Part shown: one piece after another, positions 1-12,439 of the stretch
Numbering within the stretch: position 1 is the first letter of the stretch
Layout of the letters: every line of letters begins with the position of its first letter
Source of the DNA: Tragulus kanchil
Lineage: Eukaryota > Chordata > Mammalia > Artiodactyla > Tragulidae
DNA length: 64,000 nt
Assembly (NCBI GenBank): GCA_022376925.1
Contig: JAIOJX010000032.1
Span: 114,615,979 to 114,679,978, forward strand
Direction of reading: 5' to 3'
The notes under the pieces: model-generated
The model's input: the letters and a program-made list of their open reading frames with translations, nothing else
Database searches by the model: none
What the model was told of the DNA's origin: nothing
Program-made: the position numbers and the translations under genes

Positions 1-110
1 CGCCTGGCTTGCAGGATCTCAGTTCTCCAACCAGGGATTGAAGTCAGGCCACAGCAGTGAAAACGTGGAATTCTAGGCCACCAGGGAACTCCAAGCCTTT
101 AGTAAAGTCT
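1..110 (-). mobile_element. tRNA-derived SINE fragment
   Basis: Reads toward the SINE head on the minus strand (CCACCAGGGAACTCC at about 80-94) with the usual B-box region upstream. Cut by the window edge. Confidence 0.7.
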
Positions 111-1228
111 TGAAAGATCCAGCCTCAGGTTACCATACTACTAAGATTAAGGGCAACATTGTAATACAGTAACCCAACTGTTTCCACATTTAAAGCTTCC
201 ACCAAGGAGCAACTATAAACAGCTCCTCAGTTTTCCATTAAGCCCATATACACCACGCCTCAGCACAAACACAGCTAGAAGGAAGCATGTCACTTTTCTT
301 CTCTGATCCTCAGTTTCCTCATCTTGCAGCTATAGGATGATATCCTAGCTAAACACAGACTGAATTCAGAGTCTGTACTGTGGTAGAATTAGTGGGCGAG
401 TGTGTGCTTTTTGCGTATGGGTTAACACACATAACAAGGTTCCTGGGAAGAAAGAGATGGATGGAGGCAATGTCAGGAACCCAGGTCCTTATATGCTACA
501 CGTACTGATCGCCTTGGAGTGGGTATCTTAATTTGAATTCCCCTAGAAATGGCCACTGAGACAGAATATAAGAACAAGTAGTTTAGCTGGTGGTTCAGGA
601 AATACTGGTAGCACAGTGAGGAGTGAGAAAGGGATGGGGGGGAGGTCTATAATGAATAAATGATCAAACCAGCTATCACTGTAGGTGACTGGAGCTTAAC
701 CCCAGGCAGGAACTGTGGGAAACTGTCAAATACAGGCCTTGGGATTTGCATGCTAAGGGTGAACAAATGGGGCTTATATACACCAATTTCCATCAGTCAC
801 TGGTTGAGGACTGCTCCCTGAAGGTATTCATTCCCTCCACTGCCACGCCTCCTCTGTATTTCCAGCATGCCAGATACAGGGGCCATGGGACCTTCAGCAG
901 AGATGCAGATGCTGGCAGGTGGAAATTTGTCAGTGAGCACTTAGCGATAAAGCCCAAAGGGTAGGGCACCAATAGCCTCTGTCACAAAAGGGCTGGAGTA
1001 TGCTGTACATTGAATCTTTGTGAGACTGGGGGTACATTTGGGAAAGCTTTGGGGCCTCCATGACAGTATTAAGGAGCTGATAATTCCCTCTTTCTCCTCC
1101 CCTACTACAAACTACAGTGCCAAAGCCAGACCTGGAGGATGCCTGCTAGAAAATTCCAGGAGAGGGTCCAGGCAATAGGAAGATTCCTTGAAGAGGTGGC
1201 TGGAGCATAAGAATATAAACAACTTCCT
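111..1228. other. Upstream intergenic sequence, nothing recognised
   Basis: AT-moderate unique DNA without splice-consistent coding sequence, repeats of a family I know, or RNA genes. A 72-codon frame at 746-964 has no recognisable domain. Confidence 0.5.
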
Positions 1229-1535
1229 GGGGCTTCCCTGGTGGCTCAGTAGTAAAGAATCTACCAGCCAATGCAGAAGACACAGGTTTGATCCCAGATC
1301 TGGGAAAATTCTCACATGCCTCAGAGCAATTAAGCCCCTGCACCATGACTACTGAGCCTGTGCTCTAGAGCCCAGGAGCTGCAACTACCCTAGAGTCAGT
1401 ACTCCTCAACAAGAAAAGCCAACACAATGAGAAGCCCGCTCACTGCAACTGGGCAGTAGTCCCAGCTCATCACAATTAAGAGAAAAGCCCTTGTAGCAAC
1501 AAAAACCTAGCACAGCCAAAAATAAATAAATAATT
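1229..1535 (+). mobile_element. CHR-type tRNA-Glu SINE
   Basis: Head GGGGCTTCCCTGGTGGCTC, then the typical body of CAACTA/GAGCCTGTG repeats and tail AAATAAATAAATAA. Ancient cetartiodactyl family, several mutations. Confidence 0.85.
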
Positions 1536-1936
1536 TCCCTCAATTCCCATGAGACATCTCTGAGTACTCCTTGGAATATCTGGGAAGATTTTTGAGGGAG
1601 ACTAAGGTCCTGTATGGCAAATGGTTGGCTAAGCAACACAGTGATTAGACGTTAATATTATGATGGCTACTTTTCAACTCATAGTCTGGTGAAGCCTAGA
1701 ATATTCTGGTTGCATAGAACCATGGGGAGACTCAATGAGATGGGATATTTAAAGGGGCTAAGACAGGACACGGAGGTACCTTCAATAAAAGGCAACTTGC
1801 ATTATTTTTGTGATTTTAGTCAATGAAAGGGGCCATCAAAGACAGAAAGGCACATTCCTCAGAATTCCAAGTCCTTCTTTGTGTCAAGTTCTGCATGTCT
1901 GTCTCAGACTTTGGGAAGTAAAGAGGACTCAGAACC

Positions 1937-4147
1937 AATCACTCTCCCTACCCTACCTAGACTTTCTGGCCAAGGTGTTTGTGTCATTGTGTATTTGTGA
2001 ATATATGTGATCAAATCCATTGCATGTTTCTCTGATATAAATGATGTGTGTGCAGTTTACAGGTGTTTTTGAGGCCAAACTATAGAGACTGAGTGGTGGG
2101 CTAAATAAATGACTGATGGTCCAGTCAGGCACAGCTCAGGCAGAGCCTAACGTACACATTTTTGAGCATGAACAGGGGAAGCAGAGAAAGGAAACAGAGA
2201 AAGCAGAGACAAGAGAGGAAAGGAGTGTGATGGGGCAGCTCAAAAACTGTAGCCAAGGACCTACAACTGAGAACCTCTTTTCTAGGATGTACAGGATCCA
2301 AATAATGATTTTCTAACCCCTTATCTCAGGAGGCCCAGATTAGCCAGGCAGAACTTCCCGCCCTGGTCTATATTCAATGCGAGCCAAGCTGAAGCAGGGC
2401 CAAGTTACAAAACAAACTGGATGAGGGTGGAAACTCAGTTTGGCTTCCCTGGGACCCAACAGAACCGCCAGAGTCTAAGCAGATGCATGCTTCATATACA
2501 GGAAATTCACTAGCCACTTGGGCCATACAGGAAGCAATCGCTCTCACAATAACAATGTCGTGTGCTTGCACAGGGACAAACAGTTTATGAGGCCCTTTGA
2601 CTGTATTATCTTATTTGAGCCTCATTTGGACCTTTTGGAAACAGTGTCATATCCATTTTATCTTTTTGTTTGTTTGTTTGTTTTATTGATTTTTATTTAT
2701 TTATTTTCATGCATCTTTATTCTTTGGCCTGTGTGGGCCTCCCATTGCAGTGGCCTCTTGTTGCAGAGCACTGACTCTGGGCACATGCGCTCCAGAGTGC
2801 TAGCTCGTAATTGGACACACTGGCCCAGCCACTCTGTGGCACGTGAGATCTTCCAGAGCCAGGGATCGAACTGGTGCCTCTTGCACAGCAAGAGAGCCTC
2901 TTACCCACTGGACCACCAGGGAAGCCCATATCCATTTTATAGATGAAGCCATGTACGCTTAGAGGGTAAGTGATTTTCCCGTGATTATCTAACCAGTTAG
3001 TGACATAGGTAGCACTGAAATTCAGGCTTGTCTGACTTTCATGGCCAACCAATCACTCCTACCCTACCTAGACTTTCTGGCCAAGGTGTTTGTGTCATTG
3101 TGTATTTGTGAATATATGTGATCAAATCCATTGCATGTTTCTCTGATATAAATGATGTGTGTGCAGTTTACAGGTGTTTTTGAGGCCAAACTATAGAGAC
3201 TGAGTGGTGGGCTAAATAAATGACTGATGGTCCAGTCAGGCACAGCTCAGGCAGAGCCTAACGTACACATTTTTGAGCATGAACAGGGGAAGCAGAGAAA
3301 GGAAACAGAGAAAGCAGAGACAAGAGAGGAAAGGAGTGTGATGGGGCAGCTCAAAAACTGTAGCCAAGGACCTACAACTGAGAACCTCTTTTCTAGGATG
3401 TACAGGATCCAAATAATGATTTTCTAACCCCTTATCTCAGGAGGCCCAGATTAGCCAGGCAGAACTTCCCGCCCTGGTCTATATTCAATGCGAGCCAAGC
3501 TGAAGCAGGGCCAAGTTACAAAACAAACTGGATGAGGGTGGAAACTCAGTTTGGCTTCCCTGGGACCCAACAGAACCGCCAGAGTCTAAGCAGATGCATG
3601 CTTCATATACAGGAAATTCACTAGCCACTTGGGCCATACAGGAAGCAATCGCTCTCACAATAACAATGTCGTGTGCTTGCACAGGGACAAACAGTTTATG
3701 AGGCCCTTTGACTGTATTATCTTATTTGAGCCTCATTTGGACCTTTTGGAAACAGTGTCATATCCATTTTATCTTTTTGTTTGTTTGTTTGTTTTATTGA
3801 TTTTTATTTATTTATTTTCATGCATCTTTATTCTTTGGCCTGTGTGGGCCTCCCATTGCAGTGGCCTCTTGTTGCAGAGCACTGACTCTGGGCACATGCG
3901 CTCCAGAGTGCTAGCTCGTAATTGGACACACTGGCCCAGCCACTCTGTGGCACGTGAGATCTTCCAGAGCCAGGGATCGAACTGGTGCCTCTTGCACAGC
4001 AAGAGAGCCTCTTTACCCACTGGACCACCAGGGAAGCCCATATCCATTTTATAGATGAAGCCATGTACGCTTAGAGGGTAAGTGATTTTCCCGTGATTAT
4101 ATAACCAGTTAGTGACATAGGTAGGACTGAAATTCAGGCTTGTCTGA
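1937..4147. repeat. Tandem duplication 1 (about 1111-bp unit)
   Basis: Copy 1 is 1937-3036 and copy 2 is 3046-4147, direct and nearly identical. Differences noticed sit in the last 150 bases of copy 1 (for example CTAACC versus ATAACC, AGCACTG versus AGGACTG) and the first bases of copy 2. Confidence 0.95.
2684..2928 (-). mobile_element. tRNA-Glu SINE of the 'CATCCATCTTT' family, older copy
   Basis: T-rich tail at the left, then CATGCATCTTTATTCTTTGG, the TGCGCTCCAG core, and the head complement CACCAGGGAAGCCC. Repeated at 3795-4039 by duplication 1. Confidence 0.85.
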
Positions 4148-4536
4148 CTCCAAAACCAGAAAATTCTATCTCTTCCATTTCCTTTCCTAAATTAGTTTCT
4201 CAGTGCTCCCATCCTAGAGACATACAGGACCCTTGGAAAAGCAAGGGTCTACTTTATCGGGCCTTAGAAAGTCTAAGAACCTGGTTGTTTTCAAGCAGAT
4301 AAGATCCTCAGCTCAGCCACACAATGCTCTCCCTGTCAGTCCGCCCAAAGAACCTTGTGTGAGCTAGGATACTGGGGACCTGGAAGCAGAATGGATCAGG
4401 AGGTGCCTGATAGAAATCTTGCCCAGTATGCATTTGGGCTTGGTTCAGCTCAGACACAGCGAAGGAAGGCAGAAATGCCTTCAGGGCTCCTCCACAAGAA
4501 TGAGAGTACAAGCGCCTCAGCTTCAGAAAGAGAGTT

Positions 4537-4800
4537 GGGAACTTCCCTGGTGGCCCAGGGGTTAAGACTCCTCCTTCCAATGCAGGAGACGCAGGTTTGA
4601 TCCCTGGTCAGGGAACTAAGATCCTACAAGTCTGGGGCAACTAAACCTTCGCACCAACAACTAGAGACCCCTCACGTTCTAGAGCCCATGTGCCACTGAA
4701 CCTGTCCTCCATGATGAAGAGCCAGTGCAACCAAAAAACAAAAAGAAAAAGGAAAGAGACTTTTGAAAGTAAAAAGTAAAATAAAAATTTAAAAAAGAAG
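4537..4800 (+). mobile_element. CHR-type tRNA-Glu SINE
   Basis: Head GAACTTCCCTGGTGGCCCAG, B box GGTTTGATCCC, A-rich tail. Repeated at about 5664-5930. Confidence 0.8.
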
Positions 4801-4808
4801 AAAAGAGA

Positions 4809-5290
4809 CTTGTTGCTGTTAAGTTGCTAAGTCATGTCCAACTCTTTGCAATCCCATGAACTGCAACACACCAGGCTCTCTCTCCCCTTCACCATCTCCC
4901 CAAGTTTGCTCATGCTAAGTTCCATTGAGTCAGTGATGCCATCCAACCATTTCATCCTTTGTTGCCCTCTTCGCCTCTTGCCCTCAATCTTTCCCAGCAT
5001 TTTCAATGAGTCTTCGCATCAGGTGGCCAAAGTATTGGAGTTTTAGCTTTAGTACCAGTGCTTCCAATGAATATTCAGGGTTGATTTCCTTTAGGATTGA
5101 CTGGTTTGATCTCCTTGCAGTCCAAGGGACTCTCAAGAATCTTTTCCAACATTGTAATTCAAAGGTATTGATTCTTTGGCACTCAGCTTTCTTTATGGTC
5201 CAACTCTCACATCCACACATGACTACTGGGAAAACTCCATCCCCAACTAGAACGTAATCCCGCAAAAGCAAAAGCTTTGTTTTGTTCATT
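4809..5290 (-). mobile_element. BovB LINE 3' fragment (ART2A-like)
   Basis: The minus-strand frame 4984-5316 reads [36 protein letters not shown] and LKLQYFGHLMRR, the C-terminal end of BovB reverse transcriptase. 5'-truncated and not functional. Repeated at 5933-6414. Confidence 0.93.
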
Positions 5291-5401
5291 GCTTTATTGC
5301 CATGACCCAAAGTCATGGCATATTGTGGCCAGGCATATTGTGCATTCTCATTACATATTATTTGAATAAATGAATAAAAGAAAAGTTAAATAGATTGCTT
5401 A

Positions 5402-5600
5402 AGGGGCTTTCCTGGTGGCTCAAGAGTAAAGAACTCACCTTCAATGCAGGAGATACAGATGTGATCCCTGGATGTGGAACATCTCCTAGAGTAGGAAACA
5501 GCAACTCACTCCAGTATTCTTGCCTGGATAATTCCATGGACAGAGGAGCCTGGGAGACTATAGTCCATTGGGTCACAAAGAGTCGGACATGACAGCACAT
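5402..5600 (+). mobile_element. Bov-tA SINE
   Basis: GGGCTTTCCTGGTGGCTCAA head, CTCCAGTATTCTTGCCTGGA and CCATGGACAGAGGAGCCTGG body, AGTCGGACATGAC end. Copy at 6526-6720 is the cleaner one. Confidence 0.9.
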
Positions 5601-6734
5601 AAACACATCAAGGGCTCCTCCACAAGAATGAGTACAAGCGCCTCAGCTTCAGAAAGAGAGTTGGGAACTTCCTGGTGGCCCAGGGGTTAAGACTCCTCCT
5701 TCCAATGCAGGAGACGCAGGTTTGATCCCTGGTCAGGAACTAAGATCCTACAAGTCTGGGGCAACTAAACCTTCGCACCAACAACTAGAGACCCCTCACG
5801 TTCTAGAGCCCATGTGCCACTGAACCTGTCCTCCATGATGAAGAGCCAGTGCAACCAAAAAACAAAAAGAAAAAGGAAAGAGACTTTTGAAAGTAAAAAG
5901 TAAAAAAAAAATTTAAAAAAGAAGAAAAGAGACTTGTTGCTGTTAAGTTGCTAAGTCATGTCCAACTCTTTGCAATCCCATGAACTGCAACACACCAGGC
6001 TCTCTCTCCCCTTCACCATCTCCCCAAGTTTGCTCATGCTAAGTTCCATTGAGTCAGTGATGCCATCCAACCATTTCATCCTTTGTTGCCCTCTTCGCCT
6101 CTTGCCCTCAATCTTTCCCAGCATTTTCAATGAGTCTTCGCATCAGGTGGCCAAAGTATTGGAGTTTTAGCTTTAGTACCAGTGCTTCCAATGAATATTC
6201 AGGGTTGATTTCCTTTAGGATTGACTGGTTTGATCTCCTTGCAGTCCAAGGGACTCTCAAGAATCTTTTCCAACATTGTAATTCAAAGGTATTGATTCTT
6301 TGGCACTCAGCTTTCTTTATGGTCCAACTCTCACATCCACACATGACTACTGGGAAAACTCCATCCCCAACTAGAACGTAATCCCGCAAAAGCAAAAGCT
6401 TTGTTTTGTTCATTGCTTTATTGCCATGACCCAAAGTCATGGCATATTGTGGCCAGGCATATTGTGCATTCTCATTACATATTATTTGAATAAATGAATA
6501 AAAGAAAAGTTAAATAGATTGCTTAAGGGGCTTTCCTGGTGGCTCAAGAGTAAAGAACTCACCTTCAATGCAGGAGATACAGATGTGATCCCTGGATGTG
6601 GAACATCTCCTAGAGTAGGAAACAGCAACTCACTCCAGTATTCTTGCCTGGAAAATTCCATGGACAGAGGAGCCTGGTGGGCTACAGTCCATGGGGTCCC
6701 AAAAAGTTGGACATGACAGAACATAAACACACAT

Positions 6735-6830
6735 GCAGGGAGGTTTGGGAGGAGGGACATATGTATACCTATGGTGGATTCAGGTCAATGTGTTACAGTA
6801 AACAACAAAACCCTGGAAAAAAAAAAAAAA
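6735..6830 (+). mobile_element. 5'-truncated L1 3' end
   Basis: GGAGGGACATATGTATACCT followed by a GTGGATTCAGGTCAATGTG-type 3' UTR and an A run (6818-6830). It resembles L1 3' ends but differs from that of the large L1. Confidence 0.5.
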
Positions 6831-7197
6831 GCACATGCGCACAAGTTCTCAGAGTAGCAGGACTAGATTATGTACTTAGGCATTTGGCTCCAAACTCTTA
6901 GTATTAGTGTGCACTAATTCCTACACTACTCTGCAACTGCAATTAACCTCACACTGGAAATCTTAGCTAGCTGAGTAAGACAAAAAAATAAATAAAAGAT
7001 AAAAGGTTTGGAAAGAAAGAAACAAAACTTTATGTGGCAAATGATTATTTACATAGAAGAATCCAAAAATCACTAATTTTTCAGCTAATAAGGGAATTAA
7101 GAAAATTTGTTGTCTATAAAATCAACACACAGAAGTGAAATTCATTTCTGTACTCCAACAAACATAAAATGTAATTCTTAAAACGATGTAATTAATG

Positions 7198-7735
7198 GGA
7201 CTTCCCTGGCAGTCCAGTGGCTATCACTCCAGGCTCCCAATTTCAGGGGCCCTAGACCCCACATGCCACAACAGGGGGTTCATATGCTGCAACCAAGAGA
7301 TCGAGTGCTGGACTTCCCTGGTGGATCAGTGGCTGGGAATCCACCTGTAGGTGCAAGGCATTTGGGTCCCATCCCTGGTTGGGGAAGATTCCACATGCTG
7401 CAAGGCAACTGGGCCCACAGGCCACAACTACTGAGTCCATGCTCTAAAGCCTGAGAGCCGCAACTACTGAGGCTCTCACACCCCGTAACCCATGCTCCAC
7501 ACAAGAGAAACTACCACAATGTGAAGCCTGCACACTGCAACTTAAGAGTAGCTTCACTAGCTACAACTAGAGAAAGCGCACTCACAGCAACAAAGAACCA
7601 GCATAGTCAAAAATAACTAACTAAATAAATAAAAATTTAAAAAAAAAAAGTTTGCATGGTGCAACTTTAAAGATCAAAGATCCTGCATGCCACAACTAAG
7701 ACCCAGTACAACCACATAAATAAATAAATACTTTT
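7198..7735 (+). mobile_element. Two or three adjoining CHR-type SINEs
   Basis: A short 5' piece (7198-7300), then a longer copy starting GGACTTCCCTGGTGGATCAG at 7312 with tail near 7650, then a fragment with AAATAAATAAATA at 7720. Probably nested or successive insertions. Confidence 0.75.
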
Positions 7736-8282
7736 CAAAAAGATACAACTTACAATAGTACAAAGATAAAGTACTTAGGAATAAATTTAATATAAGAAAT
7801 AAATCCTTATGAATAAAGTTATAAAACTGCAACTTTTTCTAAAATTTAATTTTATTAATGGATAAAATTATATAAATATTATAAAGATGTTAATTCTCTC
7901 CAAATTGTCCTATAGGCTTATTGAAATACTAAAAGAACCCCTTCTCTGCCCATTGTATGTATGTGTGTGTAAAACTTGACAGGGTGGTTCTAAAGTCTAT
8001 TTGGAAGAACCAGAAATAGCCAAAATACAAGTGAAGAAGAAGATAGAGAAACTTTTTCTATCAGATATTAAGACTTATAGAGCTATAGTAATTAAAGCAG
8101 AGGGCATGTATGAATAAACCAATGGAACTGAATAGAGGACTGATTCCAGCTCCAAAATAAACTTAACATGGCCAAGAACTAGCGTTTAAAATCAGTGAGG
8201 AAATATGAAATATTCAACAAATAATGTTGTGATAATCTGTTATACATATAGAAAATAAAATTAGATCCCTATTCCAATCCAT

Positions 8283-8482
8283 GGGCTTCCAAGGAAGTGC
8301 TAGTGGTAAAGCATTTGCCAGCCAATGCAAGAGATACAGGAGATGCAGGTTCAACCTCTGGGTTGGGAAGATCTCCTGGAGGAGGAAATTGCAACCCACT
8401 CCAGTATTCTTGGTGGAAAAGACTCGTGGACAGAGGAGTCTGGCAGGCTAAGAGTGGGACATGGCTGGACAACTGAACACAT
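8283..8482 (+). mobile_element. Bov-tA SINE
   Basis: GGCTTCCAAGGAAGTGCTAG head variant, GGAGGAGGAAATTGCAACCC and CTCCAGTATTCTTGG body. Confidence 0.85.
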
Positions 8483-8825
8483 TCCAGTCCATACATAGAA
8501 ACTGATTCTTAGTGACTTAAAGAATTAAATGTGAAAAGAGACGTTATAATACTTTTAGAAGAAAATACAAGATAATATCTTTATAACGTCGGAGACAGGA
8601 AAATTTTCTTAAGCAACACACCGAAAGTACAAAACATTAATAAATAGCCTAATAAATTTGTAAAATTATAAACATTTGTTCATCAAAAGAGACGATGAAT
8701 AAAAAATTGGCAATAAATATAACAAAAAAATCTCCTAACATCAATGAGAAACTAAAAATTCAGTGGGAGATTGGGGGAAAGACATGGATAGACATTTTAC
8801 ACAGAAAGAAACTTATGAGACCTAT

Positions 8826-9262
8826 GTATTAGCTTGCTTTGACTGACATAACAGAATAACATAGACTGGGTTACTTAATAAGAGAAGCGTGTTTATTACA
8901 GTTCAGGAGACTGGGAAATCCAAGATCAAGGTGCCAACAAGATAGGTTTCCTTCTTGGCTTGTAGGCCATCACCATCTTCCTGTGGGTTCTTACGACTGC
9001 TTCTTTGTGCAAACGAGGGCTAGTTTGGCCACCTTCCCACTAAATACTCGCATAGCCTTCTATCATGCATGTGTGGATGGGGTGAGGGAGACTAATCACC
9101 CTCTGGTGCCTCTTCTTAAAGGGTACTAATCCCTTAACAAGGGCCCTATCCTCACGACCTCATCTAATCCTAATTAACTCCCCCAAGCTGCTTCTCCAAA
9201 TACCATCACAATAGGAGTTAAGACTTCAATATACGAATTCTGAGGGGACAAATTTCAATCCA
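8826..9262 (-). mobile_element. MLT1-type (MaLR) solo LTR
   Basis: On the complement it matches the general MLT1 pattern. On this strand: GACTGGGTTACTTAATAAG, CAGTTCAGGAGACTGGGAAA, ATCCAAGATCAAGGTGCC and CCAAATACCATCACAATAGG. Ancient, no internal genes. Confidence 0.65.
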
Positions 9263-9482
9263 TGCATGTGCGGTAAATCACTTCAATTGTGTCTGACTCT
9301 TTGTGACCCCCGTAGACTGTAGCTTACCAGGGTCCTCTGTCCATGGGATTCGCCAGGCAAGAATACTAGAGTGGATTGCCATGTCCTCTTCCAGGGGATC
9401 TTCCTGATTCAGGGATCAAACCTATTCTCTATGCCTCCTGCATTGGCAGGCAGGTTATTTACTACTAGCACCACCTAGCAGC
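9263..9482 (-). mobile_element. Bov-tA SINE
   Basis: GTGTCTGACTCTTTGTGACC at the left, CAGGCAAGAATACTAGAGTG in the middle, degenerate head complement at the right. Confidence 0.85.
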
Positions 9483-9494
9483 TTATAAACATCT

Positions 9495-11727
9495 TTTTAC
9501 TGCCTAATCTTGATAATGAAGTAATGTAAATTATAATGAGAATAACCATTTTAAACTCATCAGGCTATACAAAATTGAAACATCTGATGATATTAGGTGC
9601 TAGCAAAGATGTGGAGTCAGGGAACTCTCATTCATTGCTGCTGAAAGTGTAAATTGGAAAAAAAGAGTTTGGAAAAGAAATATTTTCTACTGAAACTAAA
9701 GATACACATATCCTATGTTCCAGAAATTCTGCTTCTAGTTATATACTCTAAAGCACCAGTTTTCAAATTGCTGGGTGCAATATAATAATTGTTGTTCAGC
9801 CCCAAAGTTCTGTCCAACTCTTTGTGATCCCATGGACTACAGCACACCAGACTTGACCATCTCCTGGTGTTTGCTCAAACTCATGTTCCTTGATTTGGTG
9901 ATATCATGCAATCATCTCATGCTCTGTCACTCTTTTCTCCTCCCGTCTTCACTCTTTCCCAGCATCAGGGTCTTTTCCAAAGAGTTGGCTCTTCAAATCA
10001 GGGTGGCCAAAGTATTGGATCTTCAGCCTCAGCACCCTTTATGATTGACTGGTTTGCTCTCCTTACAGTCCAAGGAACTCTCAAGAGTCTTCTCCAGCAC
10101 CATGGTTCGAAAGCATTAATTTTGCTCAGATCCAGCTCTCACATCTCCACATGACTACTGGATAAACCATACAGACCTTTGTTGGCAAAGTGATGTCTCT
10201 GCTTTTTAATACACTATCTTGGCTTGTCATAACTTCCAAGGAGCAAGCATCTTTTAATTTCATGGCTGCGGTCACCATCTGCAGTGATTTTGGAGCCCAA
10301 GAAAATAGTCTGTCACTGTTTCCATTTTTTTTTTTTTTTCATCTATTTACAATGAAGTGATCGGACCAGATGCTATGGCCTTAGTTTTTTGAATGTTGAG
10401 TTTTAAGGTGTTTTTTTTTTAACTTTAATTTTATTTTTTAAATTTTATTTATTTATTTTGGCTATTCGGGTTTTCACTGCGGTTACAGGCTCTTCTCTTG
10501 TTGCAGGAAGTGGGGGCTACTCTCCAGTTGAAGCGAGTAGGCTTCGTTTTGGGACTTCTCTTGTTGTGGAACTTGGGCTTTAAGACAAACGGGCTTCAGT
10601 AGCTGCAGGGCTTTACTGCCTAATCTTGATAATGAAGTAATGTAAATTATAATGAGAATAACCATTTTAAACTCATCAGGCTATACAAAATTGAAACATC
10701 TGATGATATTAGGTGCTAGCAAAGATGTGGAGTCAGGGAACTCTCATTCATTGCTGCTGAAAGTGTAAATTGGAAAAAAAGAGTTTGGAAAAGAAATATT
10801 TTCTACTGAAACTAAAGATACACATATCCTATGTTCCAGAAATTCTGCTTCTAGTTATATACTCTAAAGCACCAGTTTTCAAATTGCTGGGTGCAATATA
10901 ATAATTGTTGTTCAGCCCCAAAGTTCTGTCCAACTCTTTGTGATCCCATGGACTACAGCACACCAGACTTGACCATCTCCTGGTGTTTGCTCAAACTCAT
11001 GTTCCTTGATTTGGTGATATCATGCAATCATCTCATGCTCTGTCACTCTTTTCTCCTCCCGTCTTCACTCTTTCCCAGCATCAGGGTCTTTTCCAAAGAG
11101 TTGGCTCTTCAAATCAGGGTGGCCAAAGTATTGGATCTTCAGCCTCAGCACCCTTTATGATTGACTGGTTTGCTCTCCTTACAGTCCAAGGAACTCTCAA
11201 GAGTCTTCTCCAGCACCATGGTTCGAAAGCATTAATTTTGCTCAGATCCAGCTCTCACATCTCCACATGACTACTGGATAAACCATACAGACCTTTGTTG
11301 GCAAAGTGATGTCTCTGCTTTTTAATACACTATCTTGGCTTGTCATAACTTCCAAGGAGCAAGCATCTTTTAATTTCATGGCTGCGGTCACCATCTGCAG
11401 TGATTTTGGAGCCCAAGAAAATAGTCTGTCACTGTTTCCATTTTTTTTTTTTTTTCATCTATTTACAATGAAGTGATCGGACCAGATGCTATGGCCTTAG
11501 TTTTTTGAATGTTGAGTTTTAAGGTGTTTTTTTTTTAACTTTAATTTTATTTTTTAAATTTTTATTTATTTATTTTTGGCTATTCTGGGTTTTCACTGCT
11601 GTTACAGGCTCTTCTCTTGTTGCAGGAAGTGGGGGCTACTCTCCAGTTGAAGCGAGTAGGCTTCGTTTTGGGACTTCTCTTGTTGTGGAACTTGGGCTTT
11701 AAGACAAACGGGCTTCAGTAGCTGCAG
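9495..11727. repeat. Tandem duplication 3 (about 1117-bp unit)
   Basis: Copies at 9495-10608 and 10611-11727. Differences are homopolymer lengths and single bases in the last 180 bases of copy 1 (around 10440-10490). Confidence 0.95.
9786..10410 (-). mobile_element. BovB LINE 3' fragment (ART2A-like)
   Basis: About 620 bases of BovB: CCATGGACTACAGCACACCA, GGTGGCCAAAGTATTGGATC, CTACTGGATAAACCATACAG, ATGGCTGCGGTCACCATCTG. Longest BovB piece in the window. Repeated at 10902-11530. Confidence 0.9.
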
Positions 11728-11890
11728 CACATGGGCTCAATAGTTGCAGCTCTGAGGCACTAGAGCACAATAGTTGTGGCTTATGGGCCAGTTGCTCCGT
11801 AGCATGTGGGATCTTCCTGGATCAGGGATTGAACTTGTGTCTCCTGCATTGGCAGGCGAACTCTTTACCACTGAGCTAACAGGGAAGCCC
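11545..11890 (-). mobile_element. CHR-type SINE
   Basis: Tail TTTATTTATTTATTTTTGGC at the left, B box complement (GGGATTGAAC) and head complement CAGGGAAGCCC at 11880-11890. The 3' part is also present at 10430-10608 in copy 1 of duplication 3. Confidence 0.85.
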
Positions 11891-11929
11891 TTAATTTGCA
11901 TTTTGTTTGTGGGTCATAAGTTAGAACAT

Positions 11930-12205
11930 TTTTTCCCTGCCAGTGCAGGGAACACAGGTTTGGTCCCTGGTCCGGGAAGATTCCACATGCTGGGGGGCAA
12001 CTAAGCCCCTGAACCACAACTGCTGAGATCACGTGCTGCAACTACTGAAGCCCACCCACCCAGAGCCTGTGCTCCGTAAGAGAAGACAATGCAATGATAA
12101 GTCCACACAGCAACAACTAGAGAGTAGACCCCACTTGTCACAACTAGAGAAAGCCCGTGAACAGCAACGAAGACCTAGCATGGCCAAAAATTAATTAATT
12201 AAATC
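11930..12205 (+). mobile_element. CHR-type SINE lacking its head
   Basis: Begins at the CCAGTGCAGGGAACACAGG region, continues through CAACTACTGAAGCCCA and ends with AATTAATTAA just upstream of the CpG island. Confidence 0.8.
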
Positions 12206-12439
12206 TGATTAAAAATTACAATGAGTTTTTGTAGCCAGGAAAAAAAAAAAAAGAAGGCACGGATATTTAGTGTATTGTTGGTAGTAAGTATAAACACATC
12301 TTGGAGCCCAAGGTAGGCTGCACTCATATGTACTTCAATGGCATAATGATACTTTTGAATTAATGTAGCTTAAGAGATGGCCAACCCAGGAGGAACACTC
12401 TGATCCTTCATCTTTAAGGTCAGAGCCATAGCCGGCCAG

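Larger units (their letters stand above)
4482..6734. repeat. Tandem duplication 2 (about 1124-bp unit)
   Basis: Copies at 4482-5607 and 5608-6734, each holding a SINE, a BovB piece and a Bov-tA. The last 70 bases of copy 1 carry several mismatches inside the Bov-tA. The start of copy 2 has small deletions. Confidence 0.95.
7740..9775 (+). mobile_element. Old L1 ORF2 fragment, sense, interrupted by later insertions
   Basis: Pieces at 7740-8282, 8500-8825 and 9485-9775 resemble successive parts of L1 ORF2 and its 3' region (GGAATAAATTTAATATAAG, GAGCTATAGTAATTAAAGCA). They are interrupted by a Bov-tA at 8283-8482, an LTR at 8826-9262 and a Bov-tA at 9263-9482. Coding capacity is gone. Confidence 0.7.

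Noticed and set aside
746..964. 72-codon frame in the upstream region
   Set aside because: Short, without domain or conservation evidence; expected by chance.
4984..6440. Two 110-codon minus-strand proteins with a CESW motif
   Set aside because: Both are the same BovB reverse-transcriptase tail, the second from the tandem duplication.
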